A stretch of DNA of 64,000 nucleotides, from assembly GCF_000429645.1 (NCBI RefSeq), contig NZ_KE386933.1:558001-622000 (forward strand), in the 5' to 3' direction. Positions 19,596 to 28,650 of the stretch are shown piece by piece (position 1 is the stretch's first letter; each line of letters opens with the position of its first letter). Source of the stretch: Niveispirillum irakense DSM 11586 (lineage in GTDB: Bacteria; Pseudomonadota; Alphaproteobacteria; Azospirillales; Azospirillaceae). A program made the translations under genes and the position numbers. The notes below the pieces were generated by a model, which saw only the letters and a list, made by a program, of their open reading frames with translations, was not told the origin of the DNA and did no database searches.

Positions 19596-19752
19596 TCCCC
19601 ATCCCACTGCAACTTGGTTCCGCTTATCCGTGGCGCCATCGCGGGGGACGTTGCCAGACGGGCCTTGGCGGAATGCCTGTTTTCCAGCCCTTCCCGAAGG
19701 GCCGCCATTTCGTCGCTGTTAACACAGCATAGGCCGGTGGTAGGGTCAAACC

Positions 19753-20664
19753 ATGAATGCCCTGGTCGATAGTGTCGCCGCCCTTCGGTTTTTGCTGGAT
19801 GCCGGCGTTGACGAAACCATTGCGGACAGTCCCACGGACTGGACGAGTGTTGCCACGCGGTCGCGGGCGCAGGCAGCCGTAGCGTCACCCGTTGCCGAGC
19901 ATGGCCGGGCGCTGCCGCCTGCCGGCCTGGAAGGTCGGGTCGCACAGCCCGCGACTCCGCGACAAAATGTACCGGTAGTGGGGTCGGCGCCGTTACAAGG
20001 TGGGGGGGAGCCGGGGCCGCTGGGTGCTGCGGAGGCGGGGGCATCGGCCCGCGCAGCCGCATCTGCGGCGCCGGATCTGGATGCGTTGAAGGCGGCACTG
20101 GCTGCGTTCGAGGGCTGTGCCCTGAAGAAGACGGCCACCAACCTTGTCTTCGGCATGGGCAGCCGTCAGGCCCGGATCATGCTGATCGGCGAGGCGCCGG
20201 GGGAAAATGAGGACCGCCAGGGTCTGCCTTTCGTGGGGCCGGCTGGCAAGCTGCTGGATTTGATGCTGGGTGCCATCGGGCTGGACCGCACCAGCGACGA
20301 TCCGGCAAAGGCGGTCTATATCACCAACATGTTGCCCTGGCGTCCGCCAGGCAATCGCAGCCCCACGGATGGGGAAATCGCAGCCTGTCTGCCTTTCATG
20401 GTCCGGCATATTGAGCTGATGGCGCCGGATTACCTGATTTTCGCCGGGGGTATCAGCGCCAAGGCCATGCTGGCCCGGACAGAGGGGATTACCCGTCTGC
20501 GGGGCCGCTGGTTTGACTATAGCGCGCCCGGCCTGAAGAAGCCGGTGCCGGCCATGCCCATGCTGCACCCAGCCTATCTGCTGCGCAATCCGGCCGCCAA
20601 GCGGGAGGCCTGGAAGGACCTGCTGGCCCTGCGGCTGCGCATGGATGGGGTAATCGACCGATAA
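19753..20664 (+). CDS. Uracil-DNA glycosylase, family 4-like
   Basis: Base-excision repair enzyme removing uracil from DNA. The 303 residues comprise a variable Ala/Pro-rich N-terminal region (about 1-105) and a catalytic domain. Motif A is [17 protein letters not shown], motif B is LHPAYLLR, and [17 protein letters not shown] lies between. Family 4 proteins normally ligate a 4Fe-4S cluster with four Cys; here only two align (FEGCALKKT and IAACLPF), while the first Cys and the Cys before RPP are Phe and Trp. It is therefore probably a cluster-less variant. Divergent from ETF-QO. Confidence 0.88.
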   Translation: MNALVDSVAALRFLLDAGVDETIADSPTDWTSVATRSRAQAAVASPVAEHGRALPPAGLEGRVAQPATPRQNVPVVGSAPLQGGGEPGPLGAAEAGASARAAASAAPDLDALKAALAAFEGCALKKTATNLVFGMGSRQARIMLIGEAPGENEDRQGLPFVGPAGKLLDLMLGAIGLDRTSDDPAKAVYITNMLPWRPPGNRSPTDGEIAACLPFMVRHIELMAPDYLIFAGGISAKAMLARTEGITRLRGRWFDYSAPGLKKPVPAMPMLHPAYLLRNPAAKREAWKDLLALRLRMDGVIDR

Positions 20665-20718
20665 GTATTTTCCAGACAAGGAAGGCCGCAAAAGAAGCGG
20701 CCCCGGTGGGGAGGAGTG

Positions 20719-21330
20719 ATGAAACTCTATGATGATGCCATTGCCCCCACGCCCCGGCGTGTGCGCATGTTCCTGGCGGAAAAGGGGCTGGATATTCCCC
20801 GCGTGCCCGTGGTGATCGGTAAGGGGGAGCATCTCGCCCCCGATTATGCCGCCCGCGTCCCATCCTGCCGTGTCCCGGCCCTGGAATTGGATGATGGCAC
20901 CATCATTTGCGAGAGCGTGGCCATCTGCCGGTACATTGAAGCCCTTCATCCGGAGCCTAACCTGATGGGCCGCGACCCGCTGGAGCAGGCCCGGATCGAG
21001 ATGGTGCAGCGGCGGATGGAGTTCGAGCTGCTGCTGCCCTTCGCGCATGCTTTCCGCCATTCCCACCCGAAGATGGCGGCGCTGGAGGTTCAGGTGCCAG
21101 CCTTTGCCGACGTGCAGCGGGTGCAGGCGGAAAAACGGCTGACGGTGCTGGAGGCGGACCTCGCCCGGCAGGGCTTTGTTGCGGGCGACCGGTTCACCAT
21201 CGCCGACATCACCGCTTTCACCACCCTGGCCTTCTTTCCGCGTCTGGTCGGGATCACGATTGATGAGCGCTATCCATCGGTGCAGCGCTGGATGGGGGAG
21301 GTCGCTAGCCGGCCGAGTGCCGCCGCCTGA
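20719..21330 (+). CDS. Glutathione S-transferase family protein
   Basis: The protein has 203 residues with thioredoxin-fold N-terminal and helical C-terminal domains. I chose the ATG at 20719, with GGGGAGGA upstream (a GTG one codon earlier is also open). Glutathione-binding features are the cis-Pro segment CRVPALELDDG and ICESVAICRYIEALHP (Glu-Ser pair). The C-terminal capping motif is FTIADITAF. The substrate is unknown. It lies 54 bases after the glycosylase gene and may share its transcript. Confidence 0.9.
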   Translation: MKLYDDAIAPTPRRVRMFLAEKGLDIPRVPVVIGKGEHLAPDYAARVPSCRVPALELDDGTIICESVAICRYIEALHPEPNLMGRDPLEQARIEMVQRRMEFELLLPFAHAFRHSHPKMAALEVQVPAFADVQRVQAEKRLTVLEADLARQGFVAGDRFTIADITAFTTLAFFPRLVGITIDERYPSVQRWMGEVASRPSAAA

Positions 21331-21483
21331 CGGATCGGATTATCCCGAAAGAACAGGTGCCGAAAATAAGGCGCTAAAGCGGCCCTGCTGCAGGCAGAAT
21401 CTTAAAGTTTAGGCCCTAGACATTGATAACCTTCGCCTTTACGGTGGCGAAGATCAGCGGGTATTGGGGAAGGGGATCGCGTC

Positions 21484-22809
21484 ATGGCATCCGAAACGAC
21501 GACAGAACGGTCGATCGAACGCGACATCGTGACAATCTCCCCCATAGGTAAACGTAAAAGTTGGGTGGCGACCCAATTAATGCGCGCCCAGATCGCTGTG
21601 ATGCTGGGCTTGCTTGTTGCCGTTGGCCTGCCCACTGCCGCGCTGGCCAAATACGCTTCCATCATCATTGATGCCAAGTCGGGCGAGGTGCTGCACGAAG
21701 CGGGTGCGGATACGCGCAATTTCCCGGCCAGCCTGACCAAGATGATGACGCTGCATATGGTGTTTGATGCCCTGAAGGCCGGGAAGCTGAAGCTTGCCGA
21801 CCCGATGAAGGTGTCCGCCCATGCATCCGGCATGGCCCCCTCAAAGCTGGGCCTGCGGCCGGGGGATACCATCACGGTTGAACAATGCGTGCTGGCCCTG
21901 GTGACCAAATCCGCCAATGACTGCGCCGCCGTGATTGCGGAGACGATTGGCGGAACGGAAGTGAATTTCGCCCGCATGATGACGGATCGCGCCCGCCAGT
22001 TGGGCATGACCCGCACCACCTTCCGTAATGCTTCCGGCCTGCCCAATACCGGTCAGCTTTCCACTGCCCGCGACATGGCCCGGCTGGCGCAGAGCCTGAT
22101 CTATGATCACGCGCAATATTACGGGTATTTCAACACCAAGAGCTTCACCTACAAGGGCACCACCATCGGCAGCCATAACCGGCTGATGGCCCGCTATCCG
22201 GGGATGGATGGGTTGAAGACGGGGTATATCCGCGCTTCCGGCTTCAATCTCGCTTCTTCAGCCGTGCGTGATGGCCGCCGCTTGATTGGCGTGGTGTTTG
22301 GTGGCCAGACGGCTGCCTGGCGTGACAACCATATGGCTGACCTGCTGGATGAAGCCTTCAAGGGCAAGAAGTCCGCGCCGATGCTGGTCGCCAGTGCCGA
22401 CGCCAAGGCCAAAAGCCGCCCGGCCAAGTCGCGGAACGAGGAACGCAGCGTGGTGGCCGCCGTCGCCAGCGAAATCGTGAACAGTGCCGAGGAAATCGCG
22501 CTGCCCCGTACCGCTGTTGCCGCCCCGGTCGCCGCCAGCCTGCCGAAGGTTAATGCCAATGGCCGCTGGGCCATTCAGGTCGGTGCCTTCAATGACAAGC
22601 AGGCCAGTCAGCGCGCTGTCAGCCAGGCTACCCAGCGCGCAGGCACCCTGTTGGATAGTGCGACGCCGCAGGTGATGGAGGTCTCCACCGCGAAGGGCAA
22701 GCTGTATCGCGCCCGCCTGACCGGCATGGACGAAAAGACGGCCCGGCGTGCCTGTGCCCAACTGTCCAAGGGTGGCCATAGCTGCCTGACGGTGCCGCCC
22801 GCCGCCTGA
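21484..22809 (+). CDS. D-alanyl-D-alanine carboxypeptidase (PBP5/DacF type) with SPOR domain
   Basis: Periplasmic enzyme trimming the terminal D-Ala of peptidoglycan pentapeptides. The 441 residues begin with a long cytoplasmic leader and a signal/anchor helix (about 33-55, ending AALA). All serine-peptidase motifs are present: SLTK (Ser83-Lys86), SAN (143-145) and KTG (245-247). A C-terminal SPOR domain (about 365-440, WAIQVGAFNDKQASQRAV) should bind denuded septal glycan and direct the enzyme to the division site. A later start at Met33 is possible and would give a classical signal peptide. Confidence 0.94.
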   Translation: MASETTTERSIERDIVTISPIGKRKSWVATQLMRAQIAVMLGLLVAVGLPTAALAKYASIIIDAKSGEVLHEAGADTRNFPASLTKMMTLHMVFDALKAGKLKLADPMKVSAHASGMAPSKLGLRPGDTITVEQCVLALVTKSANDCAAVIAETIGGTEVNFARMMTDRARQLGMTRTTFRNASGLPNTGQLSTARDMARLAQSLIYDHAQYYGYFNTKSFTYKGTTIGSHNRLMARYPGMDGLKTGYIRASGFNLASSAVRDGRRLIGVVFGGQTAAWRDNHMADLLDEAFKGKKSAPMLVASADAKAKSRPAKSRNEERSVVAAVASEIVNSAEEIALPRTAVAAPVAASLPKVNANGRWAIQVGAFNDKQASQRAVSQATQRAGTLLDSATPQVMEVSTAKGKLYRARLTGMDEKTARRACAQLSKGGHSCLTVPPAA

Positions 22810-22864
22810 CAGGGCTGCGACGCATCCGCCCTTGCGCAGCCGATCCTTATTAACGCACATTTCC

Positions 22865-22892
22865 CCGGGGCGCCGCCAATGCGGCGCCCCGG
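22865..22892 (+). terminator. GC-rich hairpin after the carboxypeptidase gene
   Basis: A 12-bp perfect stem (CCGGGGCGCCGC / GCGGCGCCCCGG) with loop CAAT lies 55 bases past the stop codon and before the CPBP pair. It lacks a T run, so termination would have to rely on the stem or on Rho. Confidence 0.45.
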
Positions 22893-22911
22893 TTGCGTGA
22901 GAGGGGAGGGG

Positions 22912-23853
22912 ATGGAGAAGGGCGAGCCCTATCGCCGGATGCTGCGGCGCCATGATGGCGCGGTTCCCGTCCATCTGGTCGGTGAGCGCATGGGCCTCTC
23001 GGTCTGGCACTATGGGGCCGGCGTCGCTCTTGTGGCCTCTATTGCTTATATCGGCACCTGGCTGGTCAATTTCCTGCCACCCCCTCTGGCAGCGCTTACC
23101 GGCAGCGGGCCGGATGCCCCGATGGTCCGCCATATCGCCAGTCTGGTCTGGGCCGGTGGTCTGACATTGTGTCTGGGGTGGCTGCTGACCCGCCAGGGGC
23201 GTGACCTGATGAGTCTGGTTGCCCCTGGCCGCCCCCTGGATGCCCGGCTTTTCCTGCGTTCCGTCGCGGTCTATGCTGCCGCCTTCCTGCCCATTGTGAT
23301 GATGGGGGTACAGCAGGGCCATGTCAGTACCGGGACGGTGGGGCTGGCCCTGCTGTGGCTGCCGGTCATGGGCACCTTGATCCTGTTCCAATCCTTTGTG
23401 GAAGAGATCATCTATCGCGGCTATCTCACCCAGGCTTTCCAGGTTCTGTCGGGCAGCGCGGTTCTGGCAGCCATACCGGTGGCGATCCTGTTCGTGCTGC
23501 TGCATGAAGGGGGGAACTGGGAGGGGGGATGGGGCCGTAAACTGTCTTTGCTGCTGATCTCGCTGGGCCTTTCCTACATCACCTGCCGGCTGGGCCGGCT
23601 GGAGGCGGCCATCGGGGTGCGCTTTGCCCATAATTCCCTGATTTACCTGCTGATGGCGCAACCGGCGGGCTTTGCAGCCGAGGGGGCTTTAATGGAGGGG
23701 ATGGCAAATGGCGCCGGGCCGCTGGATGTGGAAGCCCTGCTGTCCATCCTGCTGCTGCAAGGCGCGTTGTTCGCCAGCTATTGGTTTTTAGGGTTGCAAA
23801 GCGGCTTCATCGAACATGGCTGGCGCGGCGCGCCCGATAAGGAGGAATGGTGA
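22912..23853 (+). CDS. CPBP-family intramembrane metalloprotease (first of a tandem pair)
   Basis: Polytopic CPBP (Rce1-like, Abi) protein of about 313 residues, starting at ATG 22912 (MEKGEPYRRM) after a purine-rich stretch; the frame opens to 22879. All three family motifs are present: EExxxR (VEEIIYRGYL), FxxxH (FVLLHEGGN) and the C-terminal His/Asn motif (RFAHNSLIYL). About eight hydrophobic segments are seen. Such proteases cleave peptides within the membrane or modify secreted peptides, but no substrate gene is visible nearby. The second copy starts within its stop codon region. Confidence 0.88.
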   Translation: MEKGEPYRRMLRRHDGAVPVHLVGERMGLSVWHYGAGVALVASIAYIGTWLVNFLPPPLAALTGSGPDAPMVRHIASLVWAGGLTLCLGWLLTRQGRDLMSLVAPGRPLDARLFLRSVAVYAAAFLPIVMMGVQQGHVSTGTVGLALLWLPVMGTLILFQSFVEEIIYRGYLTQAFQVLSGSAVLAAIPVAILFVLLHEGGNWEGGWGRKLSLLLISLGLSYITCRLGRLEAAIGVRFAHNSLIYLLMAQPAGFAAEGALMEGMANGAGPLDVEALLSILLLQGALFASYWFLGLQSGFIEHGWRGAPDKEEW

Positions 23854-24770
23854 CCGTGGATTTCGTCCCGGCACGGGAACCGGTACCGGTCCATCTTTAT
23901 GGTATGTGGGCGGGGCGTCGCCGCCGGTCCTATCTTGCGGCATTGGCGCTGTTCATCGGCTGTCTGATCGTTCTGGGGCTGGTTCTCTTCATCCTTGTCC
24001 CGCCCCTTTTGCCGTTGATCCCGAAGGATCTTTACGGGTTCCTTCCCTTGCTGGCGATCATCGCCCTGTTAGGGCCGGTGCTCCTCGTTGCGCGTGTGGT
24101 CCATAAACAAAGCCCGATGGACCTGATTGCGCCCGGTCGCCGGCTGGATATCGGCATGGCCTTTCGCTCCGCGCTGGTCTTCGCCGTCCCGCTGCTGGGG
24201 CAGGTGGTCTGGAGCCTCTGGACAGGGGAACTGGTACCGGCATCGGCGGGTATGGGTACTTTCCTGCTCTGGATGCCCTTTGTGATTATTGGCTTCGTCC
24301 TGCAGGCCTCCACCGAGGAAATCATTTTCCGGGGCTATCTGGCCCAGGGGCTGCGCGTGGTCTGCCGCAATACCCCCGCCATGGTGCTGATCAGCAGTGT
24401 CCTGTTCACCCTGGCGCATGAAGGGGGGGATCAACAGGCCGTCTGGGCGGCGCGGGCGCAAATCTTCGTCACGGCGCTGTTCCTCTCCTGGCTCACCGTC
24501 CGGCTGGGCCGGCTGGAAGCGGCCATGGGTGTTCACATCATCAATAATATCCTGTTCATCTGGTTCATCGGTGCCGAACAGATCACCTTGCCCGGCCTGT
24601 TCCAGTCGCTGGACCCCGATCCGCCGGATTTTGCCGGTTGGACGGATATCCTGACTTTTGTCGGGATCCATGCGGTCAGTATCGGCTTTTACTGGCTGGT
24701 GGGCCTGCGCACCGGCTTTGTTGAGCGGGGATGGGCTGGCCGCCCCTCAGCGCGGGCGCAGCAGGCTTGA
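23847..24770 (+). CDS. CPBP-family intramembrane metalloprotease (second of a tandem pair)
   Basis: Paralogue of the preceding gene: shared segments include EEIIFRGYLAQGLRV, LAHEGGDQ, TVRLGRLEAAMGVHIINNILF and a C-terminal membrane helix ending FYWLVGLRTGFVERGW. It has 307 residues with all three CPBP motifs. It overlaps the first gene by 7 bases. The ribosome-binding AAGGAGG is immediately before ATG 23847, so GTG at 23850 or 23856 may be the true start. The 3' end overlaps the convergent EamA gene by 24 bases. Confidence 0.88.
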   Translation: MVTVDFVPAREPVPVHLYGMWAGRRRRSYLAALALFIGCLIVLGLVLFILVPPLLPLIPKDLYGFLPLLAIIALLGPVLLVARVVHKQSPMDLIAPGRRLDIGMAFRSALVFAVPLLGQVVWSLWTGELVPASAGMGTFLLWMPFVIIGFVLQASTEEIIFRGYLAQGLRVVCRNTPAMVLISSVLFTLAHEGGDQQAVWAARAQIFVTALFLSWLTVRLGRLEAAMGVHIINNILFIWFIGAEQITLPGLFQSLDPDPPDFAGWTDILTFVGIHAVSIGFYWLVGLRTGFVERGWAGRPSARAQQA

Positions 24771-25625
24771 CCCCAGGGCTGCCGTGCAGACCATGGCAAT
24801 GGCGGTCCAGGTGACAAGACCCAGCCGCTCCCCCAACCCCACCACGCCGACCAGGGCGGCGATGGCCGGCTCCAGCGCCAGCAAAATGCCGAATACCGCC
24901 GTCGGCACCCGGCGCAAGGCGACATATTCCAGCATATAAGGCAGCAGGGTGGAGAACAGGGCCACCCCCAGCACCAGCAGCATGCCATGGGCATCGGCCA
25001 GGAACGGCCCTGCTGCCATCAGCCCGACGGGGGCGGTGAACAGGGCGGCGGCTGTCAAGGCCAGGGCCAGGCCGGTCATGCCGGGGATCAACTGCCCCGC
25101 CTTTTGCGATGTCAGGATATAGGCCGCCCATCCGGCCCCCGCCGTGGCGGCGAAGAACAGGCCCAGCGGGTCCAGATGCGTGGCGCCGCCCAAGGGTGTC
25201 AGCAGCAAGACCCCGCCCAGTGCCAGCAAGGGCCACAGGAAATCCAGCCAGCGCCGCCCGCCCAGCATGGCGACCGTCAGCGGACCGATAAATTCCACCG
25301 CCACCGCCACGCCCAGCGGCAGGCGGGTGATGGACAGGTAGAAGGTAGCATTCATCAATGCCAGGGCGGCACCCAAGCCCAGGGCCGCGCGCCATTGCGC
25401 CCCGGTCAGCCCGCGCAGGCGGGGCCGGGCGATCACCAGCAAAGCCGCCGCACTGATGGCATTGCGCAGGAAGGCCAGACCCAGAATGTCATGGCCCACG
25501 GCAACGTGCTTGGCGATGCCGCCGCCAATCGGCGGCAGCATGATGGCCAGCAGCACCAGCAGGAAGGGGGCGATGCGGGTCCAGCGCCCTTCAACCGTGG
25601 TGGAAGGGGCCGCCGGGGCGATCAC
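24747..25625 (-). CDS. EamA-family exporter, RhtA-like
   Basis: Inner-membrane drug/metabolite transporter with ten predicted helices in two EamA repeats. The 292 residues show LAFLRNAISAAALLVIARPR, TFYLSITRLPLGVAVAVEF and, in the second half, RVPTAVFGILLALEPAIAAL followed by GLGERLGLVTWTAIAMV. This pattern resembles RhtA-type threonine/homoserine exporters; the substrate is an inference. The start overlaps the tenA stop by 4 bases, so both are on one transcript. Confidence 0.87.
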   Translation of the reverse strand: MIAPAAPSTTVEGRWTRIAPFLLVLLAIMLPPIGGGIAKHVAVGHDILGLAFLRNAISAAALLVIARPRLRGLTGAQWRAALGLGAALALMNATFYLSITRLPLGVAVAVEFIGPLTVAMLGGRRWLDFLWPLLALGGVLLLTPLGGATHLDPLGLFFAATAGAGWAAYILTSQKAGQLIPGMTGLALALTAAALFTAPVGLMAAGPFLADAHGMLLVLGVALFSTLLPYMLEYVALRRVPTAVFGILLALEPAIAALVGVVGLGERLGLVTWTAIAMVCTAALGSSLLRPR

Positions 25626-26332
25626 GGCAGCAGGCCCATTCCCATATCCCAGAAGCCTGCTTCCAGCCGGCTGGCGGCATCGAAGCAGCGCGTCAGGTCG
25701 GCAAAGCGGGCATCGGCACCGCGCTTGACACCCAGCCGGTCCAGCAGGGCCACCTGTGCCGCCGCGACCTTGCGATATTCTGGATCGGCATACATGGCGA
25801 TCCAGTCGGCATAGGGATTACCATCCAGCACCGTGGCCGGGTCGGCCATCAGATGGGCGGCGATTTCCGCATAGCCGACGATGCAGGGGGCCAGGGCGAC
25901 ATGCAGGTCCAACAGGTCACCGGCGACACCGCGTTCCAGCACGTATCGGGTATAGGCCAGCGTGGCCTGGGCCTCCGGCATGGCCTGCATGGCCGCCTCG
26001 TCAATGCCCCAGCCGGAGCAATATTTGATGTGGAGCCCCATTTCCAGATCCAGCAGCGCCGACATGGACGATGCTGCTGCCCGCATGTCGGCCAGATCAT
26101 CGGCCTTGAAGGCGGCCAGCGCATAGGCGCGGGCGAAATGGATCAGGAACAGGTAATCCTGCACCAGATAATGGCGGAAACTGGCGGCGGGCAGGGTGCC
26201 GTCCCCCATGCCGCGCACAAAATCATGCCGGATATAACGATCCCATGACGGGCGCGCGGCGGTCCGCAGCCGGTCGAACAGCCCGCCGGGCGTCGCCAGA
26301 TCGGGCAAGGCGGGGCGGGCCGTCATGGTCAT
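25622..26332 (-). CDS. tenA: TenA-family aminopyrimidine aminohydrolase (thiaminase II)
   Basis: Salvage enzyme that hydrolyses aminopyrimidine breakdown products of thiamine to hydroxymethylpyrimidine. The 236-residue all-helical protein has the family landmarks FRHYLVQDYLFLIHFARAYA near the N-terminus, the catalytic Cys in LHVALAPCIVGYAEI near 155, and the C-terminal Glu in DAASRLEAGFWDM. It lies 24 bases after the ferredoxin gene and overlaps the exporter gene. No other thiamine gene is visible and no TPP riboswitch was recognised upstream. Confidence 0.92.
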   Translation of the reverse strand: MTMTARPALPDLATPGGLFDRLRTAARPSWDRYIRHDFVRGMGDGTLPAASFRHYLVQDYLFLIHFARAYALAAFKADDLADMRAAASSMSALLDLEMGLHIKYCSGWGIDEAAMQAMPEAQATLAYTRYVLERGVAGDLLDLHVALAPCIVGYAEIAAHLMADPATVLDGNPYADWIAMYADPEYRKVAAAQVALLDRLGVKRGADARFADLTRCFDAASRLEAGFWDMGMGLLP

Positions 26333-26356
26333 GGGATCGTCCCTTCCGGGTTGGGG

Positions 26357-26671
26357 TCAGCGGCTGCCGGGCAGCTTGACCGTCAGACCGTCCAGTTCCT
26401 CGCTCATGCGGATCTGGCAGCCCAGGCGAGAGGTCTTGGTCAGGCCGAAGGCCAGATCCAGCATATCCTCTTCATCTTCGTCGGCGTCGGGCAGCAGGTC
26501 GTACCATTCCGGCGTGATGACGACATGGCAGGTGGAGCAGGCCAGCGAACCTTCGCAGGCACCTTCCAGGTCGATATCATGGCGGCGGGCGATCTCCAGG
26601 ATCGACAGGCCAAGCGGGGCATCCACCTCACGGCGGGTGCCATCGGTCTCAATGAACACCATCTTCGGCAT
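26357..26671 (-). CDS. fdx: 2Fe-2S ferredoxin, Isc type
   Basis: Small adrenodoxin-like ferredoxin (104 residues) that supplies electrons to Fe-S cluster assembly. The four cluster ligands are Cys39, Cys45, Cys48 and Cys85 ([14 protein letters not shown] and SRLGCQIRM). An acidic stretch, [12 protein letters not shown], lies where partner docking occurs. It is 147 bases downstream of the HscB-like gene; in canonical isc operons hscA would occupy that position. Confidence 0.93.
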   Translation of the reverse strand: MPKMVFIETDGTRREVDAPLGLSILEIARRHDIDLEGACEGSLACSTCHVVITPEWYDLLPDADEDEEDMLDLAFGLTKTSRLGCQIRMSEELDGLTVKLPGSR

Positions 26672-26818
26672 CGCGCCAGAACTCCTAACAACCTTATTGT
26701 TGCTGGCCTTGGGGGAGGGGCCAGCCTTATCGTGTCCGTCTTGTTACGAATCCGGCGCGGTCAAGTCCAGCGCCGTTTTGGCGCGGGTGACCGGAGCAGG
26801 ATGAAGGGGTGGGTGCGG

Positions 26819-27406
26819 TCAGCGCCGTCCTTCGGCGGCGGTCAATGCCAGGGCCATCTCCTCCACCCGGCGCAGCCTTGTGGCCGCCAGGGAGAGATCG
26901 CGCAGGCGGAAGGCATCCAGCAGCAGGCGCAATTCCGCCTGCATATCGGTTTTCACCTCCGTGACCAGCCGCGCCAGGGACGGGCCGTCCGTCACCACTG
27001 CCAGCCGCAATTCCCACGCCCCGCCATTGCGGGGCTTTGCCGGGGCCGCATCGGCCAGGGTCAGCAGGGCGCGGGCGCGGGCGGCGGGATCGCGCAAGCT
27101 GGCAATGGCATGGGTCAGGGCATCGCGCTGGCGGGCGGCGATGGCCTGGGCTTCTTCCCCCCGCGCGGCGAAACGCGATGGGTCCAGGATGCGGGCAAAG
27201 CCGGCCGCCTGCCGGTCCAGCGTTGCAGTTTCGATCTCAAAGCTGGGCAACAGGCCCAGGCGTGTGAAGGGGTCGACATCGCCTGGGGGCTGGATGGCGC
27301 CGCACTGGTGACAGAACAGGGCACGGGCCGCCACGCCGGCACCGCAATGCCAGCAGGGAAGAGGATCGGGCTGGCCTTCACCCGGCGTGATCATATCCAT
27401 ATCCAT
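26819..27406 (-). CDS. HscB-like protein with zinc-ribbon N-terminus and degenerate J-domain
   Basis: The 195-residue protein has an N-terminal zinc ribbon (Cys18-Cys21 and Cys32-Cys35), then a DnaJ-like region starting VDPFTRLGLLPSFEIE and an HscB C-terminal helical domain (about 110-190). HscB normally delivers IscU to the Hsp70 HscA and stimulates it through a His-Pro-Asp motif. Here the aligned residues are Asp75-Pro76-Ser77 (RILDPSRFAARG), so the key His and Asp are lost. No hscA lies beside it. It starts 4 bases after the desulfurase stop. Its function is probably altered or relaxed. Confidence 0.82.
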   Translation of the reverse strand: MDMDMITPGEGQPDPLPCWHCGAGVAARALFCHQCGAIQPPGDVDPFTRLGLLPSFEIETATLDRQAAGFARILDPSRFAARGEEAQAIAARQRDALTHAIASLRDPAARARALLTLADAAPAKPRNGGAWELRLAVVTDGPSLARLVTEVKTDMQAELRLLLDAFRLRDLSLAATRLRRVEEMALALTAAEGRR

Positions 27407-27410
27407 TCCT

Positions 27411-28523
27411 TCAGGCCGCCGGGCGGGTGCGGGCGGCGATACGGTCCCAACAGGCGATAAAACGGTCTATATCGGCCTCTGTGCTGTCCCAGCCCAGGCT
27501 GACCCGGATGGCCGCCCCGGCCAGCGCCTCCTCCAGCCCCATGGCGCGCAGGACATGGGAGGATTTGACCTTGCCGGAGGAACAGGCTGACCCGGCCGAT
27601 ACGGCGATGCCCGCCAGATCAAACGCCATCAACTGGCTGTTGGCCGGCACACCGGGCAGGGCGATGCAGCTTGTATTGGCCACACGCGGGGCGCCTGCCC
27701 CGATGATCTGTGCCGTCGGCGCCAGGGCAAGCACCGCCGTTTCCAGCCGGTCGCGCAGCAGGGATAGGGCGGCATAATCGGCAAGCCCGGCCAGCGATGC
27801 GGCGCAGGCTGCGCCAAAACCGGCGATACCGGCCACATTCTCCGTTCCCGCCCGCATCCGCCGTTCCTGCCCGCCACCGCGCAGCAGCGGCGCCAGGGGG
27901 ATGCCGGCGACGGCCAGCAGGGCGCCCACCCCATGCGGCCCGCCGATCTTGTGGGCGGACAGGCTCAACAGGTCGCAGCCCCAGGCCGCCATATCGATGG
28001 GGATGCGCCCGGCGGCCTGCACCGCATCACTATGCAGCCAGCCACCATGGGCATGGACGATTGCGGCCAGGGACGCCATGTCCTGGATCACGCCGGTTTC
28101 ATTATTGACCGCCTGGATGGAAACCAGCGCGGGCTGGCTGTCAGCAGCCAGCAGGGCGGCCAGGGCGGCGCTGTCGATCAGCCCGTCGCCATCCACAGGC
28201 ACGGCCACCGCATCGGCGCGCACTTCCAGCACCGAGGCATGTTCGGTGGCACCAACCAGCAGACGGCGCTTGTCTCCGGCCAGGGCAAGCGCCTGATTGT
28301 TGGCTTCTGTGCCGCCACCGGTGAAGGTGACCTGCGCCGGGCTGGCACCGGCAAGGGCTGCCACCTGTTCGCGCGCATCCTCCACCAGCCGCCGGGCGCG
28401 GCGACCGAATCCATGAACGGAGGAGGGGTTGCCAATATGATCCAGGGCCCCGATCAGGGCTGCACGCGCCTCTGGCCGCAGGGGCGCGGTCGCATTCCAG
28501 TCCAGGTAAACCATGTCTGCCAT
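27411..28523 (-). CDS. Cysteine desulfurase, NifS/IscS family
   Basis: PLP enzyme that takes sulfur from cysteine for Fe-S cluster assembly or thiolation. The 370 residues begin with YLDWNATAPLRPEARAAL. PLP-lysine is Lys192 (SAHKIGGPHGVG), the TGGGTEANNQAL and HSDAVQAAG blocks are present, and the sulfur-carrying Cys314 is in the SACSSGKVKSSHVLRAMG loop, which is NifS/IscS-like. It is the first gene of a minus-strand unit with HscB-like, ferredoxin, tenA and exporter genes, driven by a good promoter at 28761-28789. Confidence 0.92.
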   Translation of the reverse strand: MADMVYLDWNATAPLRPEARAALIGALDHIGNPSSVHGFGRRARRLVEDAREQVAALAGASPAQVTFTGGGTEANNQALALAGDKRRLLVGATEHASVLEVRADAVAVPVDGDGLIDSAALAALLAADSQPALVSIQAVNNETGVIQDMASLAAIVHAHGGWLHSDAVQAAGRIPIDMAAWGCDLLSLSAHKIGGPHGVGALLAVAGIPLAPLLRGGGQERRMRAGTENVAGIAGFGAACAASLAGLADYAALSLLRDRLETAVLALAPTAQIIGAGAPRVANTSCIALPGVPANSQLMAFDLAGIAVSAGSACSSGKVKSSHVLRAMGLEEALAGAAIRVSLGWDSTEADIDRFIACWDRIAARTRPAA

Positions 28524-28650
28524 CGGGTCACCGCCAGTTCAGCAGGCCGCCAGGGGCCGGATTGCCGCCGAATTGCCTATGAAAACGGCAGTTGAACAGC
28601 TTCTCGCAGATAGATGCGAAGAGGCTTGAATAGCAACAGGGCCGCTGTGG

